Source: Nonomuraea angiospora (lineage in GTDB: Bacteria > Actinomycetota > Actinomycetes > Streptosporangiales > Streptosporangiaceae). From it: a stretch of DNA of 64,000 nt. Positions within the stretch are counted from its first letter, which is position 1, and each line of letters starts with the position of its first letter. Location of the stretch: NCBI RefSeq assembly GCF_014873145.1, contig NZ_JADBEK010000001.1, positions 4,278,001 through 4,342,000 of the forward strand, in the 5' to 3' direction. Shown here one piece after another: positions 9,606 to 16,541 of the stretch. Under the pieces are notes generated by a model. It was given only the letters and a program-made list of their open reading frames with translations, had not been told where the DNA came from and did not search any database. The translations under genes and the position numbers were made by a program.

Positions 9606-10385
9606 TTACGGAACCCAGCGGCGGAACCCTCCCTCGGAGTTGATCACCTGCCCGGTGATCCAGGCGGCCTCGTCCGAGGCGAGCCAGCGCACCACCCTGG
9701 CCACCTCCTCCGGCCGCCCCCAGCGCCCGGCCGGGAGCGAGCGGCCGACCCGCCGCGCGAGCTCGGGACCGGCCCAGCCCGTGTCGACCGGGCCCGGATT
9801 GACGGTGTTGACGGTGATGCCCCGGTCCGCGAGCGCGTCGGCCAGGCTGAGCGTCATCTGCTGGATCGCGCCCTTGCTGATCGCGTACGGCAGCTCGTCC
9901 GGCATCGGGGCCAGGTGCTGGCCCGAGGTGAACAGGATCACCCTGCCGCCGGGCCTCCGGTCGTCGTGCTGGGCCGCGAACGCCTGCGTCAGCAGCGCGC
10001 TGGCGCGGGCGTTCACCGCCCACGACAGGTCCAGCTCGGCGGCCGTCAGGTCCGCCAGCGACTGCCGGACGCTGCGGGCGTGGTTGGCCACGAGCACGTC
10101 CACGTGCCCGAACCTGCCGACCGCCTGCTCCATCACCCACGCCGGCGCCGCCGGGTCCGCGAAGTCGGCCTCCACGTGGTGCAGCCGGTCGCCGACGCCG
10201 CCCAGCGACTCCAGCACGCCGTCCATGCCCGCGGGGTCGCTGCCCCACGGCTGCTCGGCGTCGTGCGGGGTCCACGACTGCACCAGCACCTTCGCGCCCG
10301 TCGCCAGCAGCTCCCGCGCGATGGCGTAGCCGATCCCGATCCGCCTGCTCACGCCGGTCACCACGGCGACCCTCGTCTCGGACAT
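9606..10385 (-). CDS. SDR-family oxidoreductase
   Basis: A 259-residue short-chain dehydrogenase. The cofactor motif is modified to TGVSRRIGIGYA, a form found in 3-ketoacyl-reductase-like SDRs. NHA replaces NNAG (VANHARSV), the catalytic segment is LFTSGQHLAPMPDELPYAISKGA with Tyr and Lys in register, and NTVNPGPVDTGW follows. The C-terminus ITGQVINSEGGF matches the usual SDR ending (TGQ...DGG). The start is either ATG 10385 or the adjacent ATG 10388; neither has a clear ribosome-binding site. It lies 50 nt downstream of the glutathione peroxidase on the same strand. Substrate unknown. Confidence 0.88.
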   Translation of the reverse strand: MSETRVAVVTGVSRRIGIGYAIARELLATGAKVLVQSWTPHDAEQPWGSDPAGMDGVLESLGGVGDRLHHVEADFADPAAPAWVMEQAVGRFGHVDVLVANHARSVRQSLADLTAAELDLSWAVNARASALLTQAFAAQHDDRRPGGRVILFTSGQHLAPMPDELPYAISKGAIQQMTLSLADALADRGITVNTVNPGPVDTGWAGPELARRVGRSLPAGRWGRPEEVARVVRWLASDEAAWITGQVINSEGGFRRWVP

Positions 10386-10435
10386 CATCCGATCATCGTC
10401 GCCGACCGCTCGCGGGGCGTCGAAGGGTTTTCCGC

Positions 10436-10921
10436 TTAGAGGAGCTTCTCGATGGCGGACGTGACCGCGGGGTCGTCCGGGGTGGTGCGGGGACGGAAGC
10501 GGGCCACGACGCCGCCCTCCCGGTCCACCAGGAACTTCTCGAAGTTCCACTGCACGTCGCCCGCCTCGCCCTGCTCGTCGGCGGTCCGCGTCAGCTCCTC
10601 GTAGAGCGGGTGCCGGCCGGGGCCGTTGACGTCGGCCTTCTCCAGGAGCGGGAAGTCCACCCCGTACGTCGCCGAGCAGAACGCCTGGATCTCCTCGGCC
10701 GTGCCCGGCTCCTGGCCGGCGAACTGGTTGCAGGGCATGCCGACCACCGTGAAGCCGCGTGGCCCGTACTGCTCCTGGAGCTTGACCAGGGCGCCGTACT
10801 GCGGGGTGAGGCCGCATCGCGAGGCCACGTTGACGACGAGGACGGCCTTGCCGGCCGCCAGCTCCCCGAAGGTGGTGGGGGCGTCGTCGAGGGTGCGGAG
10901 CTGGATGTCAGTGAGGCTCAT
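10436..10921 (-). CDS. Glutathione peroxidase family (thiol peroxidase)
   Basis: A 161-residue thioredoxin-fold peroxidase that reduces hydroperoxides. The active site NVASRCGLTPQY carries Cys, not selenocysteine. The other family motifs are in order: GMPCNQFAGQEPG near residue 65 and the catalytic Gln/Trp segment WNFEKFLV near 130. Actinobacterial members normally take electrons from thioredoxin or mycothiol-linked systems rather than glutathione. ATG 10921 is selected because TAGGGT stands 7 nt before it, making the message leaderless. It is probably the first gene of an operon with the SDR downstream. Confidence 0.92.
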   Translation of the reverse strand: MSLTDIQLRTLDDAPTTFGELAAGKAVLVVNVASRCGLTPQYGALVKLQEQYGPRGFTVVGMPCNQFAGQEPGTAEEIQAFCSATYGVDFPLLEKADVNGPGRHPLYEELTRTADEQGEAGDVQWNFEKFLVDREGGVVARFRPRTTPDDPAVTSAIEKLL

Positions 10922-10928
10922 GAACCGC

Positions 10929-10934
10929 ACCCTA
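10929..10934 (-). promoter_or_regulatory. -10 box TAGGGT of the glutathione peroxidase gene (leaderless)
   Basis: On the minus strand TAGGGT is followed by 7 nt and ATG 10921; the same hexamer precedes the SDR at 5099. Confidence 0.5.
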
Positions 10935-11035
10935 CGCCTCCGGAACACGATTCGGTCTCGCGCCCTCCCCGCCGGGCGGCTGTTAGGATCGCGGCGGCGC
11001 GAGTGCGCCTGATCGCTCCGGGACGAGGGAGGTTG

Positions 11036-11095
11036 ATGAATATGGCTGCCAGCGGCCGTCGTCAGCATGCCCTTCTCCGGTCCGCGCGAGCCTAG
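11036..11095 (+). CDS. Possible 19-aa leader peptide upstream of GNAT
   Basis: ATG 11036 with GAGGGAGG 4 nt upstream, far better than most starts here, opens a 19-codon ORF (MNMAASGRRQHALLRSARA). A -10-like TAGGAT lies at 10984-10989, giving a leader of about 40 nt. Its stop codon (11093-11095) sits in the loop of a strong hairpin that precedes the acetyltransferase. The arrangement resembles attenuation leaders. No expression evidence exists and the peptide matches no family I know. Confidence 0.4.
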   Translation: MNMAASGRRQHALLRSARA

Positions 11096-11107
11096 AGCGC
11101 GGTCCGG
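11077..11107 (+). promoter_or_regulatory. Hairpin between leader ORF and GNAT
   Basis: CCGGTCCGCGC (11077-11087) pairs with GCGCGGTCCGG (11097-11107) apart from one T-T mismatch. The 9-nt loop contains the leader ORF's TAG. The acetyltransferase ribosome-binding site GGAG follows at 11122-11125. A ribosome terminating at the TAG would melt the stem. Confidence 0.5.
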
Positions 11108-11133
11108 TCGTATCGAACGACCTGGAGTCACAA

Positions 11134-11649
11134 GTGTCTTCCTTCTTCTCGGTGGCCGGCACCGACCTGACCACCGACCGCCTCGTCCTGCGGTCCTGGA
11201 CCCTCCGTGAAGCCGGCGCCGTCCTGCACGGCCCCCGGTCCGCGCACTGGGCCGAGGACTTCCCCGCCGAGGGCGACCACGTCATCGCCGGCCTGTTCGC
11301 CGAGCACCCGGGGTGGCTGGGCGAGTACGGCCACCGCCAGATCATCGAGCGCGACGGCGGTCTCGTGGTCGGCTCGATCGGCCTGTTCTGGCCGCCCGCC
11401 GACGGCACCCTGGAGATCGGGTACGGCATCGTGGCCTCCCGCCGGGGCCGCGGCTACGCTCCCGAGGCGACGCGCGCGCTGACGGAGTTCGCCCTCGGGG
11501 CGCCGGGCGTGCACACGGTGTGCGCCGGCGTCGAACTGTCCAACCCGGCCTCGATCAGGGTCCTGGAGAAGGCCGGCTTCCAGCGGTCGCACACGGACGC
11601 CGAGGCGAACACGGCCCGGTACGTGACCACGTCACCGGCCCGGCGGTAA
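11134..11649 (+). CDS. GNAT-family N-acetyltransferase (RimJ/RimL type)
   Basis: A 171-residue acetyl-CoA-dependent acetyltransferase. It opens with the family pattern TDRLVLRSWTLREA, has the motif A strand GTLEIGYGIVASRRGRGYAPEATRAL (acetyl-CoA pyrophosphate loop R-R-G-R-G-Y) near residue 95, and ends with the motif B segment LSNPASIRVLEKAGF. GTG 11134 has GGAG 8 nt upstream. The acceptor could be a protein N-terminus, a ribosomal protein or a small amine. It follows a possible leader peptide and hairpin, so translation or transcription may be conditionally controlled, and is closed by a strong terminator. Confidence 0.9.
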   Translation: MSSFFSVAGTDLTTDRLVLRSWTLREAGAVLHGPRSAHWAEDFPAEGDHVIAGLFAEHPGWLGEYGHRQIIERDGGLVVGSIGLFWPPADGTLEIGYGIVASRRGRGYAPEATRALTEFALGAPGVHTVCAGVELSNPASIRVLEKAGFQRSHTDAEANTARYVTTSPARR

Positions 11650-11658
11650 CGACCCGAC

Positions 11659-11687
11659 GGGATCGGCGGCACCCCACCGCCGATCCC
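11659..11687 (+). terminator. Strong hairpin terminator after GNAT
   Basis: A perfect 11-bp stem (GGGATCGGCGG at 11659-11669 with CCGCCGATCCC at 11677-11687) and a 7-nt loop, starting 10 nt after the acetyltransferase stop. Confidence 0.75.
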
Positions 11688-12096
11688 CCGGCCCGGCCAC
11701 CGGCCCAAGGCGCGAGGCGCGCGGCGGGGAAGGGCGTGCTTACCCGCAGGTCGCGCCCGGCCAAACCCCATAGTTGGTCGCGGTTTGCGGCAAGGGCCGT
11801 TCAGCCGGACGGCGGGGCGGGCAACGCCGGGTCTGCGAGAGGGACTTTTATCCGCAACGCTCACGCAAACACCTCGCCACCGCGTGTCGAGATGTATGAC
11901 CCACGGTGACCGAACGTAATAGGAATCGTGCTAGAGGACACGTCGCGGCGCCCTTCGGGCCGCCCAGCGGGATCGGGCGGTACCGATTCCCGGAGGGCCG
12001 CGCGGACCCTCCGCGTCCGAGCCACGGACGCGGACCGGCAGGGGCGCCCGATGCAAAGTGCGCCTGTCCGCACGCGACCCGACAGCAAGGATCGAG
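11688..12096 (+). other. Gene-free, structured leader region
   Basis: A 409-nt stretch with no credible gene on either strand. Near its 3' end are three successive hairpins: 11960-11980 (CCGCCC/GGGCGG), 11992-12012 (GGAGGG/CCCTCC) and 12011-12033 (CCGCGTCCG/CGGACGCGG, perfect 9 bp). The last two share two bases and cannot both form fully. They precede the transglycosylase-like gene and could be an RNA control element. I looked for the conserved core of the c-di-AMP (ydaO) riboswitch, frequent before actinobacterial wall hydrolases, and did not recognise it. Confidence 0.45.
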
Positions 12097-12627
12097 TTGG
12101 ACAGCAAACGCGCGCTCATGAGTATCACCGCGTTCACCGCGTGCACCACCTTCACCACGATCGGGACGCCCGCGGCCTGGGCCGACCGCCCGCCTGTAGT
12201 GCGGATGGGGACCTGGGGCGACCGCCCGCCGGTGGTGCGGATGGGGACCTGGGGCGCTCGCCCGCCCTTGGTGCGCATCGGGACGTGGACGACGAAGGCG
12301 CGGCCCAGGGTGGCGGTGGCCACGCCCAACAGGAACAAGAGGATCGCGCTGGGCCAGGTGGTCCAGCGATCGTGGAACCTGCAGGAGTTCCGCTGCCTGG
12401 ACAATCTCTGGACCAGGGAGAGCAACTGGAACCATCACGCAATCAACCGCTCGTCCGGCGCGTACGGCATCCCGCAGGCGCTGCCCGCGGGCAAGATGCG
12501 CGGCGCCGGCCGCGACTGGAAGTCCAACCCGGAGACGCAGATCCGGTGGGGACTGTCCTACATCAAGGGGAGGTACGGCAGGCCGTGCGGGGCCTGGGGA
12601 CATTGGAGATCGCACAACTGGTACTAG
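12097..12627 (+). CDS. Secreted lytic-transglycosylase-like protein
   Basis: A 176-residue exported protein. I chose TTG 12097, which has AAGGA 8 nt upstream and opens a signal peptide ending ...TPAAWA near residue 29; a longer start at 12058 would bury the signal. After the signal come three 12-residue Pro/Trp-rich repeats (DRPPVVRMGTWG) and a C-terminal domain of about 75 residues: FRCLDNLWTRESNWNHHAINRSSGAYGIPQALPAGKM, resembling the SLT-like C-terminal domain of aggregation-promoting factors and Rpf relatives, with the catalytic Glu in TRESNW. It should cleave or remodel peptidoglycan outside the cell. A structured leader precedes it. Confidence 0.85.
   Translation: MDSKRALMSITAFTACTTFTTIGTPAAWADRPPVVRMGTWGDRPPVVRMGTWGARPPLVRIGTWTTKARPRVAVATPNRNKRIALGQVVQRSWNLQEFRCLDNLWTRESNWNHHAINRSSGAYGIPQALPAGKMRGAGRDWKSNPETQIRWGLSYIKGRYGRPCGAWGHWRSHNWY
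12184..12291 (+). repeat. Three 36-bp tandem repeats (12-aa units)
   Basis: Units at 12184-12219, 12220-12255 and 12256-12291. The first two are nearly identical and the third is diverged (ARPPLVRIGTWT). They form the linker between signal peptide and catalytic domain, possibly a wall-spanning or wall-binding spacer. Confidence 0.85.
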
Positions 12628-12657
12628 CCGCCGAAGGCGGGCGAGGGCACCCGGGGC

Positions 12658-13305
12658 TCACCGGGTGCCCTCCCTGCGCGCCACGTGCACCTCGATCGCC
12701 TGGATGAGCAGCTCCAGCCCGAACTCGAACTCCGCCTCGTGATCGCACTGGTCCAGCAGCGGCGCCAGTGAGTGGACCTCGGGGAACAGCGCGGGATCGA
12801 CGCCCTCGGCCTTGACCAGCCGGTTGTGGACGGGCGCGAACGTCGGCGTCACCCCCACCTCCCGCAGCAGCGAGCCCACGATGTACGCGATGAACATCCG
12901 CAGCATCCTGACCGCGTCCGCCCCGTCGAACCCGGCACCGCGCAGCGTGGCCAGCGCCCGCTCGACCGGCAGCAGCCCGGCCGTGGAGTGGAGCTGGCGG
13001 CTGACGACCACCATGGTCGAGCGCGGGTGGTCGTGGGCGATCTGGCGGAACGCCCGAGCCTGCATGCGCACCCGCTCGGTCCAGTGCGCGCCCGGGTCGT
13101 CGGTGAACTCGATCTCGCTCAGCACCGCCTCGGCCACCCCGTCGAGCAGGGCGTCCTTGTTGGGCACGTGGTTGTAGAGGGACATCACACCGACGCCGAG
13201 CTCGGCCGCGATGCGCCGCATGGAGACCGCGTCGGCGCCCTCGCGCTCTATGAGGTCGATGGCCGTGGCGACGATGCGGCCCCGCGAGAGTGGCTCCGTA
13301 GGCAT
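12658..13305 (-). CDS. TetR/AcrR-family regulator
   Basis: A 215-residue regulator. The N-terminal HTH (GRIVATAIDLIEREGADAVSMRRIAAELGVGVMSLYNHVPNK) spans residues 9-52 and the remainder resembles the TetR_C domain found in tetracycline-repressor-like members. A -10-like TAGAAT (13311-13316) lies 5 nt before the ATG, overlapping the operator region, so it probably represses itself. It is divergent from the diiron gene across 85 nt with two identical 15-bp palindromes, so that gene is its likely target. The ligand is unknown. Confidence 0.93.
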   Translation of the reverse strand: MPTEPLSRGRIVATAIDLIEREGADAVSMRRIAAELGVGVMSLYNHVPNKDALLDGVAEAVLSEIEFTDDPGAHWTERVRMQARAFRQIAHDHPRSTMVVVSRQLHSTAGLLPVERALATLRGAGFDGADAVRMLRMFIAYIVGSLLREVGVTPTFAPVHNRLVKAEGVDPALFPEVHSLAPLLDQCDHEAEFEFGLELLIQAIEVHVARREGTR

Positions 13306-13323
13306 ACCTCATTCTATTGACGT

Positions 13324-13371
13324 ACGTACGGTGTACGTGGAACTCTCGGAAGGCGGACGTACGGTGTACGT
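13324..13371. promoter_or_regulatory. Twin TetR operators
   Basis: ACGTACGGTGTACGT occurs at 13324-13338 and again, identically, at 13357-13371. Each is a perfect ACGTAC-N3-GTACGT inverted repeat, with centres 33 bp apart (about three helix turns). They fill the gap between the TetR gene and the divergent diiron gene. Confidence 0.8.
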
Positions 13372-13390
13372 AACCCCCTCGGGAGGTCCC

Positions 13391-14503
13391 ATGTCGACCC
13401 ACGATCTCTACACCATCCCCGCCGAGCTCTCCACGTGGAACGTCGAGATGGCCGGGGCGAGCCGATTCACCTGGGAGTACGACGACGGCCGGGACCGCAT
13501 GCTGGCGCTGTACCAGAAGGGCAAGGACAAGCAGTGGGACTCGACCAAGCGCATCGACTGGGACCTCGAGGTCGATCCGTACGACGTGCTGGGCGTCCCC
13601 GACCAGACCATCGCGATCCACGGCACCCCGCTCTGGGAGCGGATGAGCGAGCGGACCCGTAACGAGGTGCGGCGGCACGGCGCGGCGTGGCAGTTCTCCC
13701 AGTTCCTGCACGGCGAGCAGGGCGCGATGATCTGCTCGGCCAGGATCGTGGAGTCGGTCCCCGACCTCGACTCGAAGTTCTACGCCGCCACCCAGACGAT
13801 GGACGAGGCGCGCCACGCCGAGACGTACGCGCGCTTCCTCCAGGAGAAGGTGGGCCTGGCGTACCCGATCAACGAGCACCTCAAGGCCCTGCTCGACAGC
13901 ACGCTGAGCGACTCCCGCTGGGACATGCCCTACCTCGGCATGCAGGTGCTCATCGAGGGGTTGGCGCTGGCGGCGTTCGGGGTGATGCGCGACATCACGA
14001 CCAAGCCGCTGCCCAAGCAGATCCTCGCGTACGTGATGCAGGACGAGGCCAGGCACGTGGCCTTCGGCCGGATGGCGCTGCGCGACTACTACCGGAGCCT
14101 GTCGGAGAGCGAGCTGCGCGAGCGCGAGGACTTCGTCATCGAGGGCTGCTACCTCATGCGCGACCGGCTGCGCGGCAGGGAGACCTGGGAGAACCTGGGC
14201 CTGTCCAAGGCCGAGGTCGACGAGGCCATGGAGGCCACCGACCACTCCGAATACCTGCGGCTGTTCAGGTCGCTGCTGTTCAGCCGGATCGTGCCGTGCG
14301 TCAAGGACATCGGGCTGTGGAGCCCGCGGCTGCGGCAGGCGTACGCGGAGATGGGCGTGCTGGAGATGGCGGGCCAGTCCCTGGACGCCCTGATGCGCCA
14401 GGACGAGGACATCGCCGACAGGCTCGACGCCGAGCGCTTCGCCCAGGAGGAGGCCGAACGGCACGCCGAGGTGGCCGAGACGGTCGAGCTCGGCAAGTCC
14501 TAG
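13391..14503 (+). CDS. Ferritin-like diiron oxygenase/oxidase
   Basis: A 370-residue protein with a ferritin-like four-helix diiron core. The iron-ligand pattern is visible twice: Glu in LHGEQGA with DEARHAE near residue 138, and Glu in VLIEGLALAAF with DEARHVAF near 220, i.e. two E-x-x-H helices plus two lone Glu. This is the layout of R2-like/AurF-like oxygenases and acyl desaturases; the substrate is not evident. ATG 13391 follows GGGAGG. Expression is probably controlled by the divergent TetR repressor through twin operators. Its TAG overlaps the stop of the convergent kinase in a shared CTAG. Confidence 0.82.
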   Translation: MSTHDLYTIPAELSTWNVEMAGASRFTWEYDDGRDRMLALYQKGKDKQWDSTKRIDWDLEVDPYDVLGVPDQTIAIHGTPLWERMSERTRNEVRRHGAAWQFSQFLHGEQGAMICSARIVESVPDLDSKFYAATQTMDEARHAETYARFLQEKVGLAYPINEHLKALLDSTLSDSRWDMPYLGMQVLIEGLALAAFGVMRDITTKPLPKQILAYVMQDEARHVAFGRMALRDYYRSLSESELREREDFVIEGCYLMRDRLRGRETWENLGLSKAEVDEAMEATDHSEYLRLFRSLLFSRIVPCVKDIGLWSPRLRQAYAEMGVLEMAGQSLDALMRQDEDIADRLDAERFAQEEAERHAEVAETVELGKS

Positions 14504-15837
14504 AGCCGCGTCGCGTCGGGTGCGGGCGAGCTCTGCGGCAGGCGCAGGATCATCCGGGCCCCGGGGCCGTCCCCGATCTCCAGCGTCCCGCCGTGGGCCT
14601 TGGCGATGTCGCGGGCGATCGGCAGCCCCAGCCCGGTGCCCCCGGTGTCCCGCGACCGGGTGTGGTCGAGGCGGGTGAACCGCTCGAACACCCGGTCGCG
14701 CATCTCCGCCGGGATGCCCGGCCCGTCGTCCAGCACCTCCACCACGGCCTGGTCGGCCCACCCCCGCACGGAGATCCACACCCGGGAGTCGCCGTACCGG
14801 TCGGCGTTGGACAGCAGGTTCGTCAGCAGCCGGGCGAGCCGGAGCCGGTTGCCGCGGACGAAGAGCCCCGGCTCCACGTCCATCGTCAGCGGCAGCCGGC
14901 AGGACTGCCGCGAGACCTCCTCCTCGACCAGCTTCCCCAGTTCGATCCGCTCCTGCGCGGGCTGTACCCCCGCGTCCAATCGGGCCATCAGGAGCAGGTC
15001 GTGGACGATGTCCGACAGCCGCTCGGCGTCCTTGATCGCCGCCCGCCACTCGTCTTCGTGCGGGTCGGCGAGCCCCGCCTCCAGCCGGACCAGGAGCCCG
15101 GTGATCGGCGTGCGCAGCTCGTGGGAGGCGTCGGAGACGAAGCGCTGGTGCCGGGCCACGGCGTCCTCCAGCCGCTCCAGGGTCTCGTTGACCGTGGCGG
15201 CCAGCTCGGCGACCTCGTCCTGCGTGTCGGGCACGTCGATGCGCCGGCTCAGGTCCTGGGCGCTGAAGCGGGCCAGCCCCGACCTGATCCGCTCCACGGG
15301 GGCCAGCACCCGGCCGACCCCGTACCAGGCCCCCCATCCCGTCAGCGCCACCAGCACCACTCCGAAGGCGCTCAGCAGCACGGGCAGGAACGGCGAGCTC
15401 AGCAGGAACGGCTCCCGCAGGGCCGCGTAGGCGACGACGGACCCGTACGCGCTGGCGGGGTTGCTGGTCCCCACGACGACCATGCACCTGCCGGGACACA
15501 CCCGGGTCTGGACCCGCAGGTCGCCCGCCTCGGGCCAGGCCCGGGTGAGCGCCGGCTGGCCGGCGAGTCCGGTGCTGGCGGCCAGCACGTGGCCGTCGGA
15601 GTTCACGATCTGGAGGAGGTAGGCGCCCTTCAGCGGCGGGATGGGGCCGCTGAACCGGTGCTCGGTGATGGCCAGGGACAGGTGCCTGCTGGCGTCGTCA
15701 GCCGTCTGGACGAGGTCCGCCCGCGCCCGCACGGGGTAGGTCAGGGAGATCGCCAGAATCCCCAGAAGGACGACGGCCCCGAAGACCACCACCGTCGCGA
15801 TGGTCATCCGGGCCCTGATCGAGCGGCCGAACACCAT
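14500..15837 (-). CDS. Orphan membrane sensor histidine kinase
   Basis: A 445-residue kinase: TM1 about 10-33, an extracytoplasmic sensor of about 110 residues containing a CPGRC Cys pair, TM2 about 150-172, then HAMP (VERIRSGLARFSAQDLSRRI), the phosphoacceptor His in SDASHELRTP near 243, N-box NLLSNADRYG, G1 DDGPGIP and G2 GGTGLGLPIA. All catalytic boxes are intact. No response regulator lies on either side: neighbours are a diiron protein and a deaminase. Its partner must be encoded elsewhere. A perfect inverted repeat sits just upstream of the start. There is no clear ribosome-binding site. Confidence 0.92.
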   Translation of the reverse strand: MVFGRSIRARMTIATVVVFGAVVLLGILAISLTYPVRARADLVQTADDASRHLSLAITEHRFSGPIPPLKGAYLLQIVNSDGHVLAASTGLAGQPALTRAWPEAGDLRVQTRVCPGRCMVVVGTSNPASAYGSVVAYAALREPFLLSSPFLPVLLSAFGVVLVALTGWGAWYGVGRVLAPVERIRSGLARFSAQDLSRRIDVPDTQDEVAELAATVNETLERLEDAVARHQRFVSDASHELRTPITGLLVRLEAGLADPHEDEWRAAIKDAERLSDIVHDLLLMARLDAGVQPAQERIELGKLVEEEVSRQSCRLPLTMDVEPGLFVRGNRLRLARLLTNLLSNADRYGDSRVWISVRGWADQAVVEVLDDGPGIPAEMRDRVFERFTRLDHTRSRDTGGTGLGLPIARDIAKAHGGTLEIGDGPGARMILRLPQSSPAPDATRL

Positions 15838-15841
15838 GGTC

Positions 15842-15862
15842 GTACTCTGTCACGGAGAGTAC
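15842..15862. promoter_or_regulatory. Inverted repeat before the kinase gene
   Basis: GTACTCT-N7-AGAGTAC, a perfect 7-bp inverted repeat 5 nt upstream of the kinase ATG and between it and the upstream deaminase. It may be an operator or an RNA hairpin in the 5' end of the message. Confidence 0.5.
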
Positions 15863-15889
15863 AAATCGCAGGTAAAACGGCATATTTGC

Positions 15890-16363
15890 TCAGCCGTGGA
15901 AACGGCGGTGCAGCTCGTGAACCTCCTCGGCCAGCTCCGGCACCGGACCCTCGACCACCACCCCGGGCGCGACCTCGTTGATCGGGAGCGTGCGTACGGG
16001 CGGCTGCGGCACGCCGAGCTCCGACAGCCACGCGGCGAGCTGCTCCGAGGAGGACACGTACACGATGCGGCCGAGCCCGACCCACGCGTGGGCGGCGGCG
16101 CACATCGGGCAGTGCTCGCCGGAGGTGTAGACGGTGGCGGCCGCCCGCTCCTCGGGTGTCAGGTGCGCCGCCGACCAGCGGGCCAGCGCGAACTCCGGAT
16201 GCTGCGTGTTGTCGCCGGCGGCCACCCGGTTGTGGTCCTCGGCCAGCACGGCCCCGTCGCCGGAGACCAGCACCGATCCGAACGGCTCGTCGCCCACCTC
16301 CAGCGCCCTGGTGGCCAGCTCGACGCAGCGGCGCAGGTGCGGCATCTCCGATTCAGCGATCAT
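15890..16363 (-). CDS. Nucleoside/guanine deaminase-like protein
   Basis: A 157-residue cytidine-deaminase-fold enzyme of the tRNA-adenosine/guanine deaminase branch. The zinc site is readable: His-Pro-Glu (THPEFAL) near residue 55, where most family members have His-Ala-Glu, and TSGEHCPMCAAAHAW near 80 with the two Cys ligands. The Glu proton shuttle is present, so activity is expected. Usual guanine deaminases have PCPMC; here His replaces the Pro. The substrate may be guanine, cytosine or a modified base. It is read away from the ABC exporter that follows. Confidence 0.85.
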   Translation of the reverse strand: MIAESEMPHLRRCVELATRALEVGDEPFGSVLVSGDGAVLAEDHNRVAAGDNTQHPEFALARWSAAHLTPEERAAATVYTSGEHCPMCAAAHAWVGLGRIVYVSSSEQLAAWLSELGVPQPPVRTLPINEVAPGVVVEGPVPELAEEVHELHRRFHG

Positions 16364-16528
16364 GAGTCCAACATCCTAGACGGCCACCGAGCAGGGCGAA
16401 GAACATACCCCAACAGATCACAACAAAAGTAACGGTCGGCCGAATGTGCAAGATCTTTCACTGTTTCCGCACGTCACGTACAGAAACCGCACTCTTCGGG
16501 CTACTGAAAATCGGTTGAACCCTCGTAT

Positions 16529-16534
16529 TAGCCT
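16529..16534 (+). promoter_or_regulatory. -10 box TAGCCT of the ABC exporter operon (leaderless)
   Basis: TAGCCT is followed by AGAAGGG and ATG 16542. The purine run abuts the start codon, too close to act as a normal ribosome-binding site. Confidence 0.5.
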
Positions 16535-16541
16535 AGAAGGG

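Noticed and set aside
11688..12096. c-di-AMP (ydaO) riboswitch
   Set aside because: Expected from context, but the conserved core sequences could not be found on either strand.
12563..15499. 978-residue minus-strand ORF
   Set aside because: Spans the TetR, diiron and kinase genes in other frames and has no domain; artefact of GC bias.
16446..16541. 32-residue N-terminal extension of the ABC exporter
   Set aside because: Includes the -10 box and no conserved residues.
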